Below are positions 16,008 through 27,422 of a stretch of 64,000 nucleotides of DNA, piece after piece. The stretch spans positions 62,001 to 126,000 of the forward strand of contig NZ_JAXIVS010000007.1 in the NCBI RefSeq assembly GCF_034259325.1, given 5' to 3'. The stretch comes from Hyalangium ruber. Its GTDB lineage: Bacteria > Myxococcota > Myxococcia > Myxococcales > Myxococcaceae. Under the pieces are notes generated by a model, which made no database searches, was not told the origin of the DNA, and saw only the letters and a program-made list of their open reading frames with translations. The number at the start of each line of letters is the position of its first letter. Within the stretch, counting starts at the first letter, position 1. The position numbers were made by a program, and so were the translations under genes.

Positions 16008-18806
16008 TCACTCAAAAATGAGGACGTCCCCTACCCACCTTTCTTGAGGACGGGTCTTCAGCCACGCGGCTCGCTCGGCTCCCAGGGCTACCGCCGGAGG
16101 AGCACCGTCCCGGATGCGCCGGCCCACGGCCTCGAAGAAGAGGCCCACGGTGTCGGGCACTTCCACCGTGGCGGCCAGCACGGCGCTGGCGCCCGCTTCG
16201 ATGAACGCATCCGGCAATCCAAACGCCTGCTTGTGTGACAGGGGGTTTCGAGAGGCCGTGCCACAGGCGGCCAGGAACACCACGGGTGCGCGCTTCAGCG
16301 GGTGCTGGCGAAGCCTGGCGGCGGTGAGCGCGTATTGCCCATCGCTCCCTCGGGTCAGCGCGACGAAGGGCGCATCGAAGAGCTCCGGGCGCGAGAGTCC
16401 ATGGGCATGGATCTCGATCTCGGTGGCCTGTTCCATCTCCGCGAGCACGCGGGGGAGCGTGGCCTGGGCACCTCTGAGTTCGATGACGCCCGGCGTCCCG
16501 GGCCGAAGGGTCCGCACGGAGAGGTTCGGCAGGCCCAGCTCTCGCGGGGGCTCGACGTTGTGGACGATCAGCCGTCGGGCCTCGGGGCCCGGTGGGGGAT
16601 GAACCGTGTGGCCCACCCGGTAGCTCCAGGCCATCTCGGTGGGGAGGATGCGGGTACTCCCCAGCGCCGACGGAGAGGCGAGGACTTCCACCTGCTGGCA
16701 GCCCCGAAGCGCTTCGAGCTGGTGCGCGGGGATGACGCCCTCTCCGTTGCCGAGCGAGCGCGTCCGTGCCCCATCGAAGTGCGTCAGCACCTCTCCCTGG
16801 GCACCTCTCACCACGATCAGCAAGCGGGAGTGGCCGTCCTCCACTACCACGGCGCAGCGCATGGGGACGGCGATGCGGCGGTCCTCGGCCACCAGCGCCA
16901 GTAATTCCTCGATGCCCTCTGCACGAACATCGCGGCCCGCATCGAGGATGAGGGCGGAGTAGCCGTGCGCACGGGTATTTCGCGCGTCCAGGTCCGTGTC
17001 TGGCAGACGCCGGGCCTCCTCGATGGCCTGGCGTAACAGGTGCCGCCCCTTGTCCCGATCCCGCTCCAGTTCGAACTGCCCTTCGATGAAGCGCAGCCAG
17101 ACCCGCGTGCCCGAAGAGGACGAGGAGCGACGGAGCGCATCCAGGGTGCGATGGAACTGCTCCACCTCCCAGTCGGAGACGCCAAAGCGCGCCAGCTCCG
17201 CCAGCAGATAGGCGCCCAGCTTCGTCAGGGGCTGCCCGCACTGGAGCGCCAGCTCCATGTGCCTCCGCTCTCCGGGAATGTCGAAGTCGAGCATGGCGAG
17301 GTTCGCCAGGTTCTGGTGGACGTAGACGCACTGCTCGGGATCCCGCTCGAGTGACTCCTGCAAGTACGCGCGCGCCAGCGGAGACTCGTACCGCGAGATG
17401 GCGATGTTGCTGAGTTCCTGCAGGAACGTCCGCTCGAAGGCCCATTCTCCCGACGCTCTCGCCAGCGCGAGGCTCCTGCTGGCGAGCCCCTGGGCCTCCG
17501 CGAGTCGGTCCAGGGCGATGTAGAGATCGGTCAGGGACTTGGCGATGTCGAGGCACCGATAGGCAAACCGCTGCGCATCGCAGCCCGTGTGCAGTGCCAC
17601 CAGCGCCGCCTCGACCTGCCCGGCGCGTCCGGCACGCCCGGAGGAGAACTCCTGCATGGCCAGCTTCCCCTCCCCCATCATCCGGACCCAGGGATCGTCG
17701 GAGTTCTTGATCAGGGCCGCGAAGACCTCCGGGTGCTGGGCAATGGTTCCCTGGTCGAGCATCACTCCCATGGCGATGTCCTCCTCGCCTGCCGCGAGCG
17801 CCTGCTTCAGGAGCTCCTCCGGGTTCGCGTGCGCGTCCTGAAGGAGGAGGCCATAGTCACGTGCCAGCGGCGCCCGCTTGCGGAAGTCGCGTTGGGCCAC
17901 ATGGCGCACGTAGCCCTCGAGCGAGGCATCGCCTTGGAGCGCATCGAGCTGTTGGGCGATGGGAAGCAGCGCGAGCACCGCGTCCCGACTGGGGCTGGAC
18001 CGGACGGCCTTGTAGAAGACCACCCGCGCCGTGCCCGGCAGCTCGCTGAAGGAAGAGGACACCAGCCGGGTGAGTCCCCCAGGAGACCTCACATTCGCCT
18101 GGAGCGTGGCCCAGGCAAGCCTCCGCGCTTGGATGTCCTGGCGCAGCCGCAAGGCCTCCGCGCGGGCCTCCTCGCTCCAGCCCGGCTCCCCCAGGCGGGC
18201 CACCTCATCGAAGGCGTTGGCCGCCAGGAAGGGCAGGTCCAGCTCGCGCAGCACCAGCGCCCGATTCCACAGGGCCTGCGGATGCCTGGGAGCCGCGTCG
18301 AGGGCAACGTCCAGCAGGCGCAGCGCTTCATTGAAGTCCTTCTCCTGAAGAGCGACCACCGCCAGATCACTGGCGTCATCGGGAGTCGAGGGCTCTTGAG
18401 GCAGCCGGGCTCGGGCCTGAACGTACTGGGCGCGGATGAGGTAGGTCGCGACGAGCGCGCGCCACTCCTGGTGTCGCTCGAGCCACGCCAATTCCTTCAA
18501 GGGGACTCGGGGGACCACTGAGGGCTCGGCTCGAAACGGGCGATGGTGATCCGCCAGGGGATGGGTGACCCGAGCCTCGATGCGTCGCGTCGGCTCCCCC
18601 GCGAGCAGGACACGCTCCAAGGCGGGCGTCCGCCGAGCTTGGCGGAGCGCGAAGGTGCCGGCGGCCAGCCCCGCCACGAGGGCTAGCAGCCAGAGCAGGC
18701 GCGAACCTCGGAAGTTCCAGGTCCACCGGGGACGGCTCGTCACCCGGTGCCCAGGCCGCCGGCGCGCTGCCCCCCGTGCTCCCTCGCTCGCTGGACTCTG
18801 GAGCAT
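16008..18806 (-). CDS. Membrane-anchored TPR-CHAT caspase-like protease
   Basis: Protein of 932 residues. Order: basic cytoplasmic N-terminus, one membrane helix (36-54), a region (about 66-235) paralogous to the outer part of the anti-sigma factor encoded downstream, then helical TPR-like repeats, and a C-terminal CHAT domain. The catalytic dyad is intact: H802 in EIHAHG and C848 in VFLAACGTA, followed by the usual AFGLPDAFIEAGASAVLAA helix-strand. CHAT domains are Cys proteases related to caspases and separases. The ATG at 18806 with GGGGGAGG upstream is chosen; the frame is open 36 codons further. It is probably the first gene of the CHAT-peptide-sigma-antisigma-haloperoxidase unit. The predicted topology places the CHAT domain outside the cytoplasm. 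Confidence 0.88.
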   Translation of the reverse strand: MLQSPASEGARGAARRRPGHRVTSRPRWTWNFRGSRLLWLLALVAGLAAGTFALRQARRTPALERVLLAGEPTRRIEARVTHPLADHHRPFRAEPSVVPRVPLKELAWLERHQEWRALVATYLIRAQYVQARARLPQEPSTPDDASDLAVVALQEKDFNEALRLLDVALDAAPRHPQALWNRALVLRELDLPFLAANAFDEVARLGEPGWSEEARAEALRLRQDIQARRLAWATLQANVRSPGGLTRLVSSSFSELPGTARVVFYKAVRSSPSRDAVLALLPIAQQLDALQGDASLEGYVRHVAQRDFRKRAPLARDYGLLLQDAHANPEELLKQALAAGEEDIAMGVMLDQGTIAQHPEVFAALIKNSDDPWVRMMGEGKLAMQEFSSGRAGRAGQVEAALVALHTGCDAQRFAYRCLDIAKSLTDLYIALDRLAEAQGLASRSLALARASGEWAFERTFLQELSNIAISRYESPLARAYLQESLERDPEQCVYVHQNLANLAMLDFDIPGERRHMELALQCGQPLTKLGAYLLAELARFGVSDWEVEQFHRTLDALRRSSSSSGTRVWLRFIEGQFELERDRDKGRHLLRQAIEEARRLPDTDLDARNTRAHGYSALILDAGRDVRAEGIEELLALVAEDRRIAVPMRCAVVVEDGHSRLLIVVRGAQGEVLTHFDGARTRSLGNGEGVIPAHQLEALRGCQQVEVLASPSALGSTRILPTEMAWSYRVGHTVHPPPGPEARRLIVHNVEPPRELGLPNLSVRTLRPGTPGVIELRGAQATLPRVLAEMEQATEIEIHAHGLSRPELFDAPFVALTRGSDGQYALTAARLRQHPLKRAPVVFLAACGTASRNPLSHKQAFGLPDAFIEAGASAVLAATVEVPDTVGLFFEAVGRRIRDGAPPAVALGAERAAWLKTRPQERWVGDVLIFE

Positions 18807-18994
18807 GGCGCTGGCCTCCCCCTTACCCGGCCCCTTCCCGCTCTCATGCTGGGCATGGCGCGGGTGTGTGCCAATGGAGGAGCGCGAGGCAAGGCTTCGT
18901 CGCGCCCCGGGCATTGCAGGGAGGAGCAGGCCTCCGACCAGGCGCTCAGTCCACGCTGGCGAATGGCGGCGCCGTTACGGTAGGGTGGCCGCAT
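18807..18994. other. Divergent intergenic region (CHAT operon / ahcY)
   Basis: Together with the riboswitch and leader up to 19136 this is a 330-base gene-free stretch. The part left of the riboswitch must hold the divergent promoters of the CHAT operon and ahcY. I see no clear -35/-10 or sigma-54 match, and no small gene with a ribosome-binding site. The ahcY transcript should start just left of 18995. Confidence 0.6.
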
Positions 18995-19054
18995 CCTGAG
19001 GAGCGCTGCAACGGGGCACCCTCCCCGCCAGGCTCAGGTTTCGTAACGGCGCTC
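18995..19054 (+). promoter_or_regulatory. SAH riboswitch (ahcY leader)
   Basis: Matches the S-adenosylhomocysteine riboswitch by sequence and pairing. P1 is CCTGAG (18995-19000) with CTCAGG (19033-19038). The conserved GAGGAGCGCTGCAACGG and GCCAGGCTC cores are present. P2 is CGGGG/CCCCG. A pseudoknot pairs GAGCGC (19001-19006) with GCGCTC (19049-19054). It lies about 80 bases before the adenosylhomocysteinase start. SAH binding turns this riboswitch class on, so SAH build-up would raise ahcY expression. Confidence 0.92.
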
Positions 19055-19136
19055 GCTGACTCGTGGCTGGTTGCACGGGAAGCGAGCAAGAGCCCGCCTC
19101 CTCTGCGCCCAGCCCCCTGCCAATCAGGAGCAACAC

Positions 19137-20555
<1,419 letters not shown>

Positions 20556-20562
20556 GCGGTGC

Positions 20563-20597
20563 CCAGCGCGCGTGTACCGTCTTCACACGCGCGCTGG
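20563..20597. terminator. Strong stem-loop after ahcY
   Basis: A 13-bp perfect stem CCAGCGCGCGTGT/ACACGCGCGCTGG with a 9-base loop sits in the 59-base gap between the convergent ahcY and CAP-domain genes. There is no T-run, but its strength and place suggest a two-way terminator. Confidence 0.65.
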
Positions 20598-20614
20598 AGT
20601 TGGACCCTTCAGCC

Positions 20615-21229
20615 CTACTGGGCGCCGAAGTCCTGCGTCCAGTAGTGGCTGTAGGTGCTGCCGGAGCGGAGGTAGTAGCCCACGCCCAGGTGCTTGTAGT
20701 TGACGTTCATGATGTTGTTGCAGTGCCCCGTGCTGGCCATCCAGCCGGTGACCACCGCGCTCGGCGTGCTGTACCCGGCGGCGATGTTCTCCCCCGCGTA
20801 CTTATAGGTGTAGCCGGCCAGGTTCATCCGCTGGAAGGGCGTGGAGCCATTCGAGCCGGTGTGGCTGAAGATGTTGTTCACCGCCATGTCCATGGAGTGC
20901 TTGCGCGCAGCGCAGCGCAGCCGCGTGTCCAGGGTGAGCGCGGGCACCGCCGGCTTGGCGACCCCGCCACACGTGGCCCCCGCCGCGCGCCGCTGGTTCA
21001 CCAGCGTGAGCACCTGATTCTCGAAGTCCGTCGACGCCGCCGGCCAGGTGGTTACGTCATCACAGTAGGCCAGGGCCGTGAGCTCCCGCTCCCCGGCAAG
21101 GCCCTCGGCTTCTACTTGGAGGGACTCGCCCAACACGCCCTCTGGCGTCACTTCGGTGCGCTCCTCGGCGCCACAGCCCGCCAGCAGCACAGTCCCCATC
21201 AGGAAGAAGGCAGTACGGTTCAGATACAT
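20615..21229 (-). CDS. CAP/SCP-domain lipoprotein
   Basis: Secreted lipoprotein of 204 residues with lipobox LLAGC after a short signal peptide; ATG at 21229 follows AAAGGGGA. The mature part is a CAP (cysteine-rich secretory protein / SCP-PR1) domain, with VNQRRAAG, the RKHSMDMAVNNIFSHTG motif with its conserved His, GENIAAGY and a late GHCNNIMNVNYKHLGVGYY. The conserved His/Glu cavity residues appear present. Bacterial CAP proteins are found on cell surfaces, with roles mostly unknown. Stand-alone gene. Confidence 0.87.
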   Translation of the reverse strand: MYLNRTAFFLMGTVLLAGCGAEERTEVTPEGVLGESLQVEAEGLAGERELTALAYCDDVTTWPAASTDFENQVLTLVNQRRAAGATCGGVAKPAVPALTLDTRLRCAARKHSMDMAVNNIFSHTGSNGSTPFQRMNLAGYTYKYAGENIAAGYSTPSAVVTGWMASTGHCNNIMNVNYKHLGVGYYLRSGSTYSHYWTQDFGAQ

Positions 21230-21365
21230 GGTGTCCCCTTTCATGATTTTCAAGCTTAACACGTTTTACTGACTACAAGCCTGCACGCATGCTGGGGTGG
21301 CGTAGAGGCCCTCTCCCCTCCTTCGCCGGGAGGCGCTTCCGCGGCTTTGTGGAAGACTGCGCCCC

Positions 21366-22502
21366 ATGCGAGCAGTGCTTCGTTCATCACTGGTTTCCCT
21401 GGCGCTCGTCCTCGCGGTCGTCGGTGACGCGGCCGCCCAAACGAAGACGCGGAAGGGCTTCGTCGAGCGCACCCCCGACGAGGCGCGCGTGGAGCGCGTC
21501 CTCCAGTCGTTGTCGCTGCGCGAGAAGGTGGGGCAGTTGGTGCTCGCCTATCCGCAGATCAGCAAAGAGGGGCCCGTGGAGGTGGGCGGCGTGCTGTTCG
21601 TGGGCGCGACGCTGCGGAAGATCGACGCGGCAAAGGAGAAGATCCGCTCGAGCCGCGCCCGCGCCCGGCTTCCTCCCTTCTTCGCGGTGGACATCGAGGG
21701 CGGCGGCTTCAACCGCCTCGACCGGCACCCCAGCCTCAAGGGCCTGCCATCCGCGCGGGAGATGGCGGCGATGCCGGACACCGAGGTGGAGACGTGGGGC
21801 ACGCGCGTCGGCGGGGCCATGCGCGAGGTGGGGTTGAACATGAACCTCGCCCCCGTGTTCGACGTGTCCCCCTCGGGCCACATGTTCCGCAACGGGCGCG
21901 CCTTCTCGGGAGATGCCGAGGTGGTGAAGAAGAAGGCCACCGCTTTCTCCCGTGGCCTGGCCCGGGCGGGCGTGGTCGCCATCGGCAAGCACTTCCCCGG
22001 CTATGGCGACCTGGACGCCGACTCGGACCATGAGCGCGCCACCGTCGACTGGGACGAGGCCCGCGTCCGCGCGGAGGCCTCGGTGTTCCGCGCCGCGGAC
22101 CGGTATCTGGGCGGGGTGATGATGTCGAACATCGTCTACTCGAAGTTCGGCTCCAAGCCGGCCATCCTCGAGCCCGCCCTGGTCGCCCTGGCCCATGAGA
22201 ATGGGTGGATCACCGTGACCGATGACGTGGCCATCCGTGCGCTGGCCGAGCAGATCGGCGCCGAGCAAGAGGAGGTGGTGCGGCTGGCGTTCCTCGCTGG
22301 CAACGATCTGATCCTCACCACCGCGCCGCCGGACTGGGACAAGGGCATGGACTACTTCGGCATCCTGACGAAGCTGGCCCAGTCGGACCCGAAGCTGACC
22401 GAGAAGCTGGACGCGGCGGTCCGGCGCGTGCTGCGCCTCAAGGACCGGATGGGCCTGCTGGAGGGGCACCCCCTCGCGACCACGGAGGGCGCGGCGCCGT
22501 AG
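21366..22502 (+). CDS. Glycoside hydrolase family 3 (NagZ-like beta-N-acetylhexosaminidase)
   Basis: Protein of 378 residues with a signal peptide ending near DAAAQ. The GH3 barrel shows LREKVGQLVLAYPQ at the start, the catalytic loop motif KHFPGYGD with the dyad His, and DADSDHERATVD. A TDDVAIRALA segment holds the likely Asp nucleophile. NagZ enzymes release GlcNAc from muropeptides; a signal peptide makes this a periplasmic or secreted version, fitting for lysis of foreign walls or cell-wall recycling outside the cytosol. Convergent with the RlmI-type gene. Confidence 0.87.
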   Translation: MRAVLRSSLVSLALVLAVVGDAAAQTKTRKGFVERTPDEARVERVLQSLSLREKVGQLVLAYPQISKEGPVEVGGVLFVGATLRKIDAAKEKIRSSRARARLPPFFAVDIEGGGFNRLDRHPSLKGLPSAREMAAMPDTEVETWGTRVGGAMREVGLNMNLAPVFDVSPSGHMFRNGRAFSGDAEVVKKKATAFSRGLARAGVVAIGKHFPGYGDLDADSDHERATVDWDEARVRAEASVFRAADRYLGGVMMSNIVYSKFGSKPAILEPALVALAHENGWITVTDDVAIRALAEQIGAEQEEVVRLAFLAGNDLILTTAPPDWDKGMDYFGILTKLAQSDPKLTEKLDAAVRRVLRLKDRMGLLEGHPLATTEGAAP

Positions 22503-22525
22503 CGCGCCGGCCTTCCGCGCGTGGG

Positions 22526-23710
22526 TTACAAGGCGCGGACGTAGAGCGCCTTGAGGTACTCGGTCTCCAGCAGCCCGCCGAAGACCGGGTGGTCCAGCCC
22601 CGCGCCGCGCCGCTCGAGGATCTGCACCGGGCGCTTCGCGTCCTCGGCCGCCGAGAGCACCATCTCCTCGAAGGCCTCGCGGCCCAGCTTGCCAGAGCAG
22701 GAGCAGGTGACCAGCAGCCCCTCGGGCTTGAGGCACTTGAAGGCCCGCAGGTTCAGCTCGTGGTAGGCGCGCAGCGCCGTGGCCAGGCCCTCGCGGCGCT
22801 TGGCGAGCCCCGGCGGGTCCAACACCACCGTATCGAAGCGGCGGCCCGTGTCGGCGAAGCGCCGCAGCACATCGAAGGCGTTGGCGTTCTCCACCGTCAC
22901 GTTGGCGCGGCCGTTGCGCGCGGCGTTCTCCCGGGCCCGCTCGGCCGCCTTGGGATCCTGCTCCACCGCGAGCACCGAGTCGCACGAGCGGCTGAGCGCC
23001 AGCGCGAAGCCACCGTGGTAGCTGAACAGGTCCAGCGCCTCACCCCGGGCCAGCTCTCCGGCGCGCAGGTGGTTGTCCACCTGGTCCAGGAAGGCCCCCG
23101 TCTTCATGTCGCCCAGCAGGTCCACCTCGAAGCGGTTCTCGCCCTCGTGGTAGGTGAAGCGCGCCTCGCCCTTGCCGTGCAGCAGCACCACCTCGCGCTT
23201 CAGGCCCTCGAAGTCGCGACCGGAGGCATCGTCCCGGCACACCACGTGCGTGGCCCCTGTCAGCTCCACCAGCGCCCGCGCCGCCCACTCCTTGCGCGCG
23301 TCCATGCCCTCCGAGAGCGTCTGGAGCGTGAGGCCCGTTCCATAGCGGTCCACGAAGAGGCCCGGCAGCAGGTCCGCCTCGCCGTGTACCAGCCGCAGCC
23401 CGTCCCGCTGCTTCAGCGGCGCGCGGCGCGCCAGCGCGGCCTCCAGGCGACGGCGGAAGAAGGCCTCATCCACCGGCTCCTCGGAGGGAGGGCGGCGCGT
23501 GAGCAGGCGCAACGCCAGCGGCGAGCGCTGGGCATAGAAGGCCTGGCCGATGGGGTTGCCCTGCGGGTCCACCACCGCCACCACCGCGCCGCGCGCCTCC
23601 ACGGAAGGGGGCTCGGCCAGCTCGGTGCGGTAGAGCCAGGGGGTGCCTCGGCGCAGGCTCTTGGCGCCCTTGAGGCTGACACGGACAGTGGGAAGGGTTC
23701 GGGCAGCCAT
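22526..23710 (-). CDS. Class I rRNA methyltransferase, RlmI type (PUA plus SAM domain)
   Basis: Protein of 394 residues. An N-terminal PUA domain (about 8-85, with LRRGTPWLYRTEL and GQAFYAQRSPLALRLL) is followed by the RlmI-specific middle domain (LVHGEADLLPGLFVDRYG) and a SAM-binding methyltransferase domain (ALDLFSYHGGFAL, then VVLDPPGLAKRREG, and VTCSCSG). RlmI makes m5C1962 of 23S rRNA in E. coli. It lies 3 bases after the stop of the zincin lipoprotein gene, hence one operon. Confidence 0.9.
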   Translation of the reverse strand: MAARTLPTVRVSLKGAKSLRRGTPWLYRTELAEPPSVEARGAVVAVVDPQGNPIGQAFYAQRSPLALRLLTRRPPSEEPVDEAFFRRRLEAALARRAPLKQRDGLRLVHGEADLLPGLFVDRYGTGLTLQTLSEGMDARKEWAARALVELTGATHVVCRDDASGRDFEGLKREVVLLHGKGEARFTYHEGENRFEVDLLGDMKTGAFLDQVDNHLRAGELARGEALDLFSYHGGFALALSRSCDSVLAVEQDPKAAERARENAARNGRANVTVENANAFDVLRRFADTGRRFDTVVLDPPGLAKRREGLATALRAYHELNLRAFKCLKPEGLLVTCSCSGKLGREAFEEMVLSAAEDAKRPVQILERRGAGLDHPVFGGLLETEYLKALYVRAL

Positions 23711-23713
23711 GGC

Positions 23714-24937
23714 TCACTCCAGGCCGCGTGCGGCCAGCTCTTCGTCGTCCTCGCCTCGCAGATGCCCCACCTCGTGTAGCAGCGTCACCTGGATCTGCTC
23801 CACGAGTTCCGCCGGGCTGTTCACCGCGCGCGCGAGGTTGCGGCGGTAGAGCACCACCGAGCGGCAGGGCGTCTCCGTCCCGTCGCAGGGCTCGGCCAGC
23901 GGCGGGCCCCGGAAGAGGCCCAGGATGGTGGGTGACAGCGGCGGCTGTCCGGACAGCAGGTCCGCGTCGGCGGGGATTTCCTCGGTGGTAACGGGCACGC
24001 CCTGCAAGTCCTTGCGCATGTCCTCGGGCAGCCCTTCCACCGCACGTGCCACCGCCGCTCGGAAGTCGGGCTCGGAGGGAAGGGGCGGCACCGGGAAGTC
24101 CTCGGGGGCCAGCTCGCGGGCCTTGTCGAAGTGGACCTGCGCCTGCTTCCACTTGCCCTCGCGCTCCAGGAGCAGACCGAGGTGGTGGTGCGCGTGGGGG
24201 CCATGCTCCACGTCGTTCACCAGGGCGGTGAACGCGGCCTTCGCGTCGGCGAAGCGGCACAGCTCGAAGAGGGCCAGGGCCCGCTCGTAGATGGCCTCGT
24301 GGCTCTCCGGCTCGCGCGCCAGCACGATGGACGCACGCGCCAGGGCCTCCTCCGCCTGGCCGAGATCATTGAAGGCCATGGCCGACAGGAGGGCGAACTG
24401 CACCACCAGGTCCGACGGCATGCCGGGCTGGGACAGGCCCTGCTCGGCGTAGAGCAGCCCCAGCTCGTCCCGCTCGCGGCTGGAGGGCAACTGCACCGCG
24501 TACAGGTGCGCGGCGCCCAACAGCGCGTCCGGAGAGCCCGGGTCGATGGCGAGCGCGCGGGCGAAGGCCATCTGCGCCTCGGGCACCCGGTCCAGCGCGG
24601 CCAGCGCCACACCCCGCTCGGCGTGGGCCGGGGCGAAGTCCGGATCCAGGGCCGCGGCCTGGGCGGCGCAGGACAGCGCCTCCTCGAAGCGACCCTCGTC
24701 GTAGTAGCGGCGCGCCGCCTCGAACGGGGGCGCCCCATCGGTCCGACAGACGGCCAACGGGGCGACGGCGGGTGTGGAGGCAGCGGGCCGTGCTGCCTCG
24801 GCGACGGGCGCGGCCACAGGGGTGGGTGCGGAAGTGTGCGCAGCGCTGGAGACAGGCTCCGCCGGAGCAGGCTCCGAGGAGCTGCGCTGACAGGCACCAA
24901 GCAGGAGGCAGAGGGCGAGCAGACCGCGCCGCGACAT
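23714..24937 (-). CDS. TPR lipoprotein with minimal zincin metallopeptidase domain
   Basis: Lipoprotein of 407 residues (lipobox LLGAC; mature start rich in Ser, Ala, Pro). Residues about 85-290 are TPR repeats (AHAERGVALAALDRVPEAQMAFARAL is the clearest). The C-terminal 110 residues form a minimal zincin domain of the PF06262 type, with the zinc site LLHEVGHLRGEDDEEL (HExxHxxGxxD) close to the C-terminus. A putative outer-membrane or periplasmic peptidase whose substrate might be bound by the TPR part. The active-site motif is complete. It precedes the RlmI-type gene by 3 bases, although no functional link is obvious. Confidence 0.83.
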   Translation of the reverse strand: MSRRGLLALCLLLGACQRSSSEPAPAEPVSSAAHTSAPTPVAAPVAEAARPAASTPAVAPLAVCRTDGAPPFEAARRYYDEGRFEEALSCAAQAAALDPDFAPAHAERGVALAALDRVPEAQMAFARALAIDPGSPDALLGAAHLYAVQLPSSRERDELGLLYAEQGLSQPGMPSDLVVQFALLSAMAFNDLGQAEEALARASIVLAREPESHEAIYERALALFELCRFADAKAAFTALVNDVEHGPHAHHHLGLLLEREGKWKQAQVHFDKARELAPEDFPVPPLPSEPDFRAAVARAVEGLPEDMRKDLQGVPVTTEEIPADADLLSGQPPLSPTILGLFRGPPLAEPCDGTETPCRSVVLYRRNLARAVNSPAELVEQIQVTLLHEVGHLRGEDDEELAARGLE

Positions 24938-25021
24938 GGAGGCGCAGGCTACGGCATCCCCTCGCACTCGGGAAGAATCGTCCCCCGCCTGCCTGCCTAT
25001 AGTGGGAGGCAGGGAGCTCGC

Positions 25022-25873
25022 ATGGAACGCTTCATCGAGGTCAACGGAATCCGGTTGCACTACCTGGACCACCCAGGCGGGGCGCCGCTGCTGGTGCTGA
25101 TGCATGGGCTGTCAGCCAACGCCCATTGCTTCGATGGGCTGGTCGAGGCAGGGCTGAGCCCGCGCTTCCGGGTGGTCTCCGTGGACCTGCGGGGTCGGGG
25201 GCTCAGTGACAAGCCGCCGAGTGGCTACTCCATGGCGGAGCACGCGCGCGACATCCTCGGGCTGCTGGATGCCTTGGGGACGGGACCGGTGGTCCTGGGA
25301 GGGCATTCCTTTGGTGGCCTGCTCTCCTTCTATATCGCCGCGCACTGGCCCGAGCGCGTCTCCCGCCTGCTCATCCTCGACGCCGCTGGCGCCATGCACC
25401 CCCGGGTGCGAGAGCTGATTCAGCCTTCGCTGGATCGACTGGGCAAGGTGCTACCCTCCGTGGACGCCTATCTGGCGGCGATGAAGCAGGCGCCGTACCT
25501 GGAAGGCATGTGGAACGCGGGCCTCGAGGCGTACTACCGGGCGGATGTGAAGGAGAACCCGGACGGTACGGCGCAGGCGCGCTCGTCGCCCCAAGCCCTC
25601 GCCGAGGCGGTGGAGAACGCCCTGGGCGAGCCGTGGCCCGAGCTCTTGCCTCGCATCCGTCAGCCCACCCTCCTCCTCCATGCGCCCAACGGCTTCGGTG
25701 TCGCGGGCACGCCTCCCGTGGTTCCCCGGGAGCAAGCCCTGGAGACGGTGCGCACGTTGCCGAATGGCCGCTACGTCGAGGTGCCTGGCAACCACTACAC
25801 GATGCTCTTCGGCGGCAATGCCTCCGCCGTGGTGCAGGCCATCACCGAGCAGCTCATGGCGCCCAATCCCTGA
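25022..25873 (+). CDS. Alpha/beta-hydrolase
   Basis: Protein of 283 residues of the alpha/beta-hydrolase fold: LLVLMHGLSANAHCF (oxyanion region), VDLRGRGLSDKP, nucleophile elbow GGHSFGGLLS with Ser nucleophile, an acid in the region PTLLLHAPNG, and catalytic His in GNHYTMLFGG. Similar to epoxide hydrolase / esterase-like enzymes; the substrate cannot be read from sequence. No signal peptide. The following serine hydrolase gene starts 24 bases later on the same strand. Confidence 0.87.
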   Translation: MERFIEVNGIRLHYLDHPGGAPLLVLMHGLSANAHCFDGLVEAGLSPRFRVVSVDLRGRGLSDKPPSGYSMAEHARDILGLLDALGTGPVVLGGHSFGGLLSFYIAAHWPERVSRLLILDAAGAMHPRVRELIQPSLDRLGKVLPSVDAYLAAMKQAPYLEGMWNAGLEAYYRADVKENPDGTAQARSSPQALAEAVENALGEPWPELLPRIRQPTLLLHAPNGFGVAGTPPVVPREQALETVRTLPNGRYVEVPGNHYTMLFGGNASAVVQAITEQLMAPNP

Positions 25874-25897
25874 AAGGCGTTTTGCTACGCTCGACCG

Positions 25898-27415
<1,518 letters not shown>

Positions 27416-27422
27416 CACCGCG

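Noticed and set aside
12808-18806. Naming the CHAT/sigma locus a Craspase (type III-E CRISPR) system
   Set aside because: No gRAMP/Cas7-11, Csx30/Csx31 or CRISPR array; the sigma and anti-sigma are of the ordinary ECF/ZAS kind.
24131-25873. 580-codon frame joining an antisense stretch to the alpha/beta-hydrolase
   Set aside because: Only the part from 25022 has protein homology; the rest is opposite the zincin lipoprotein gene.
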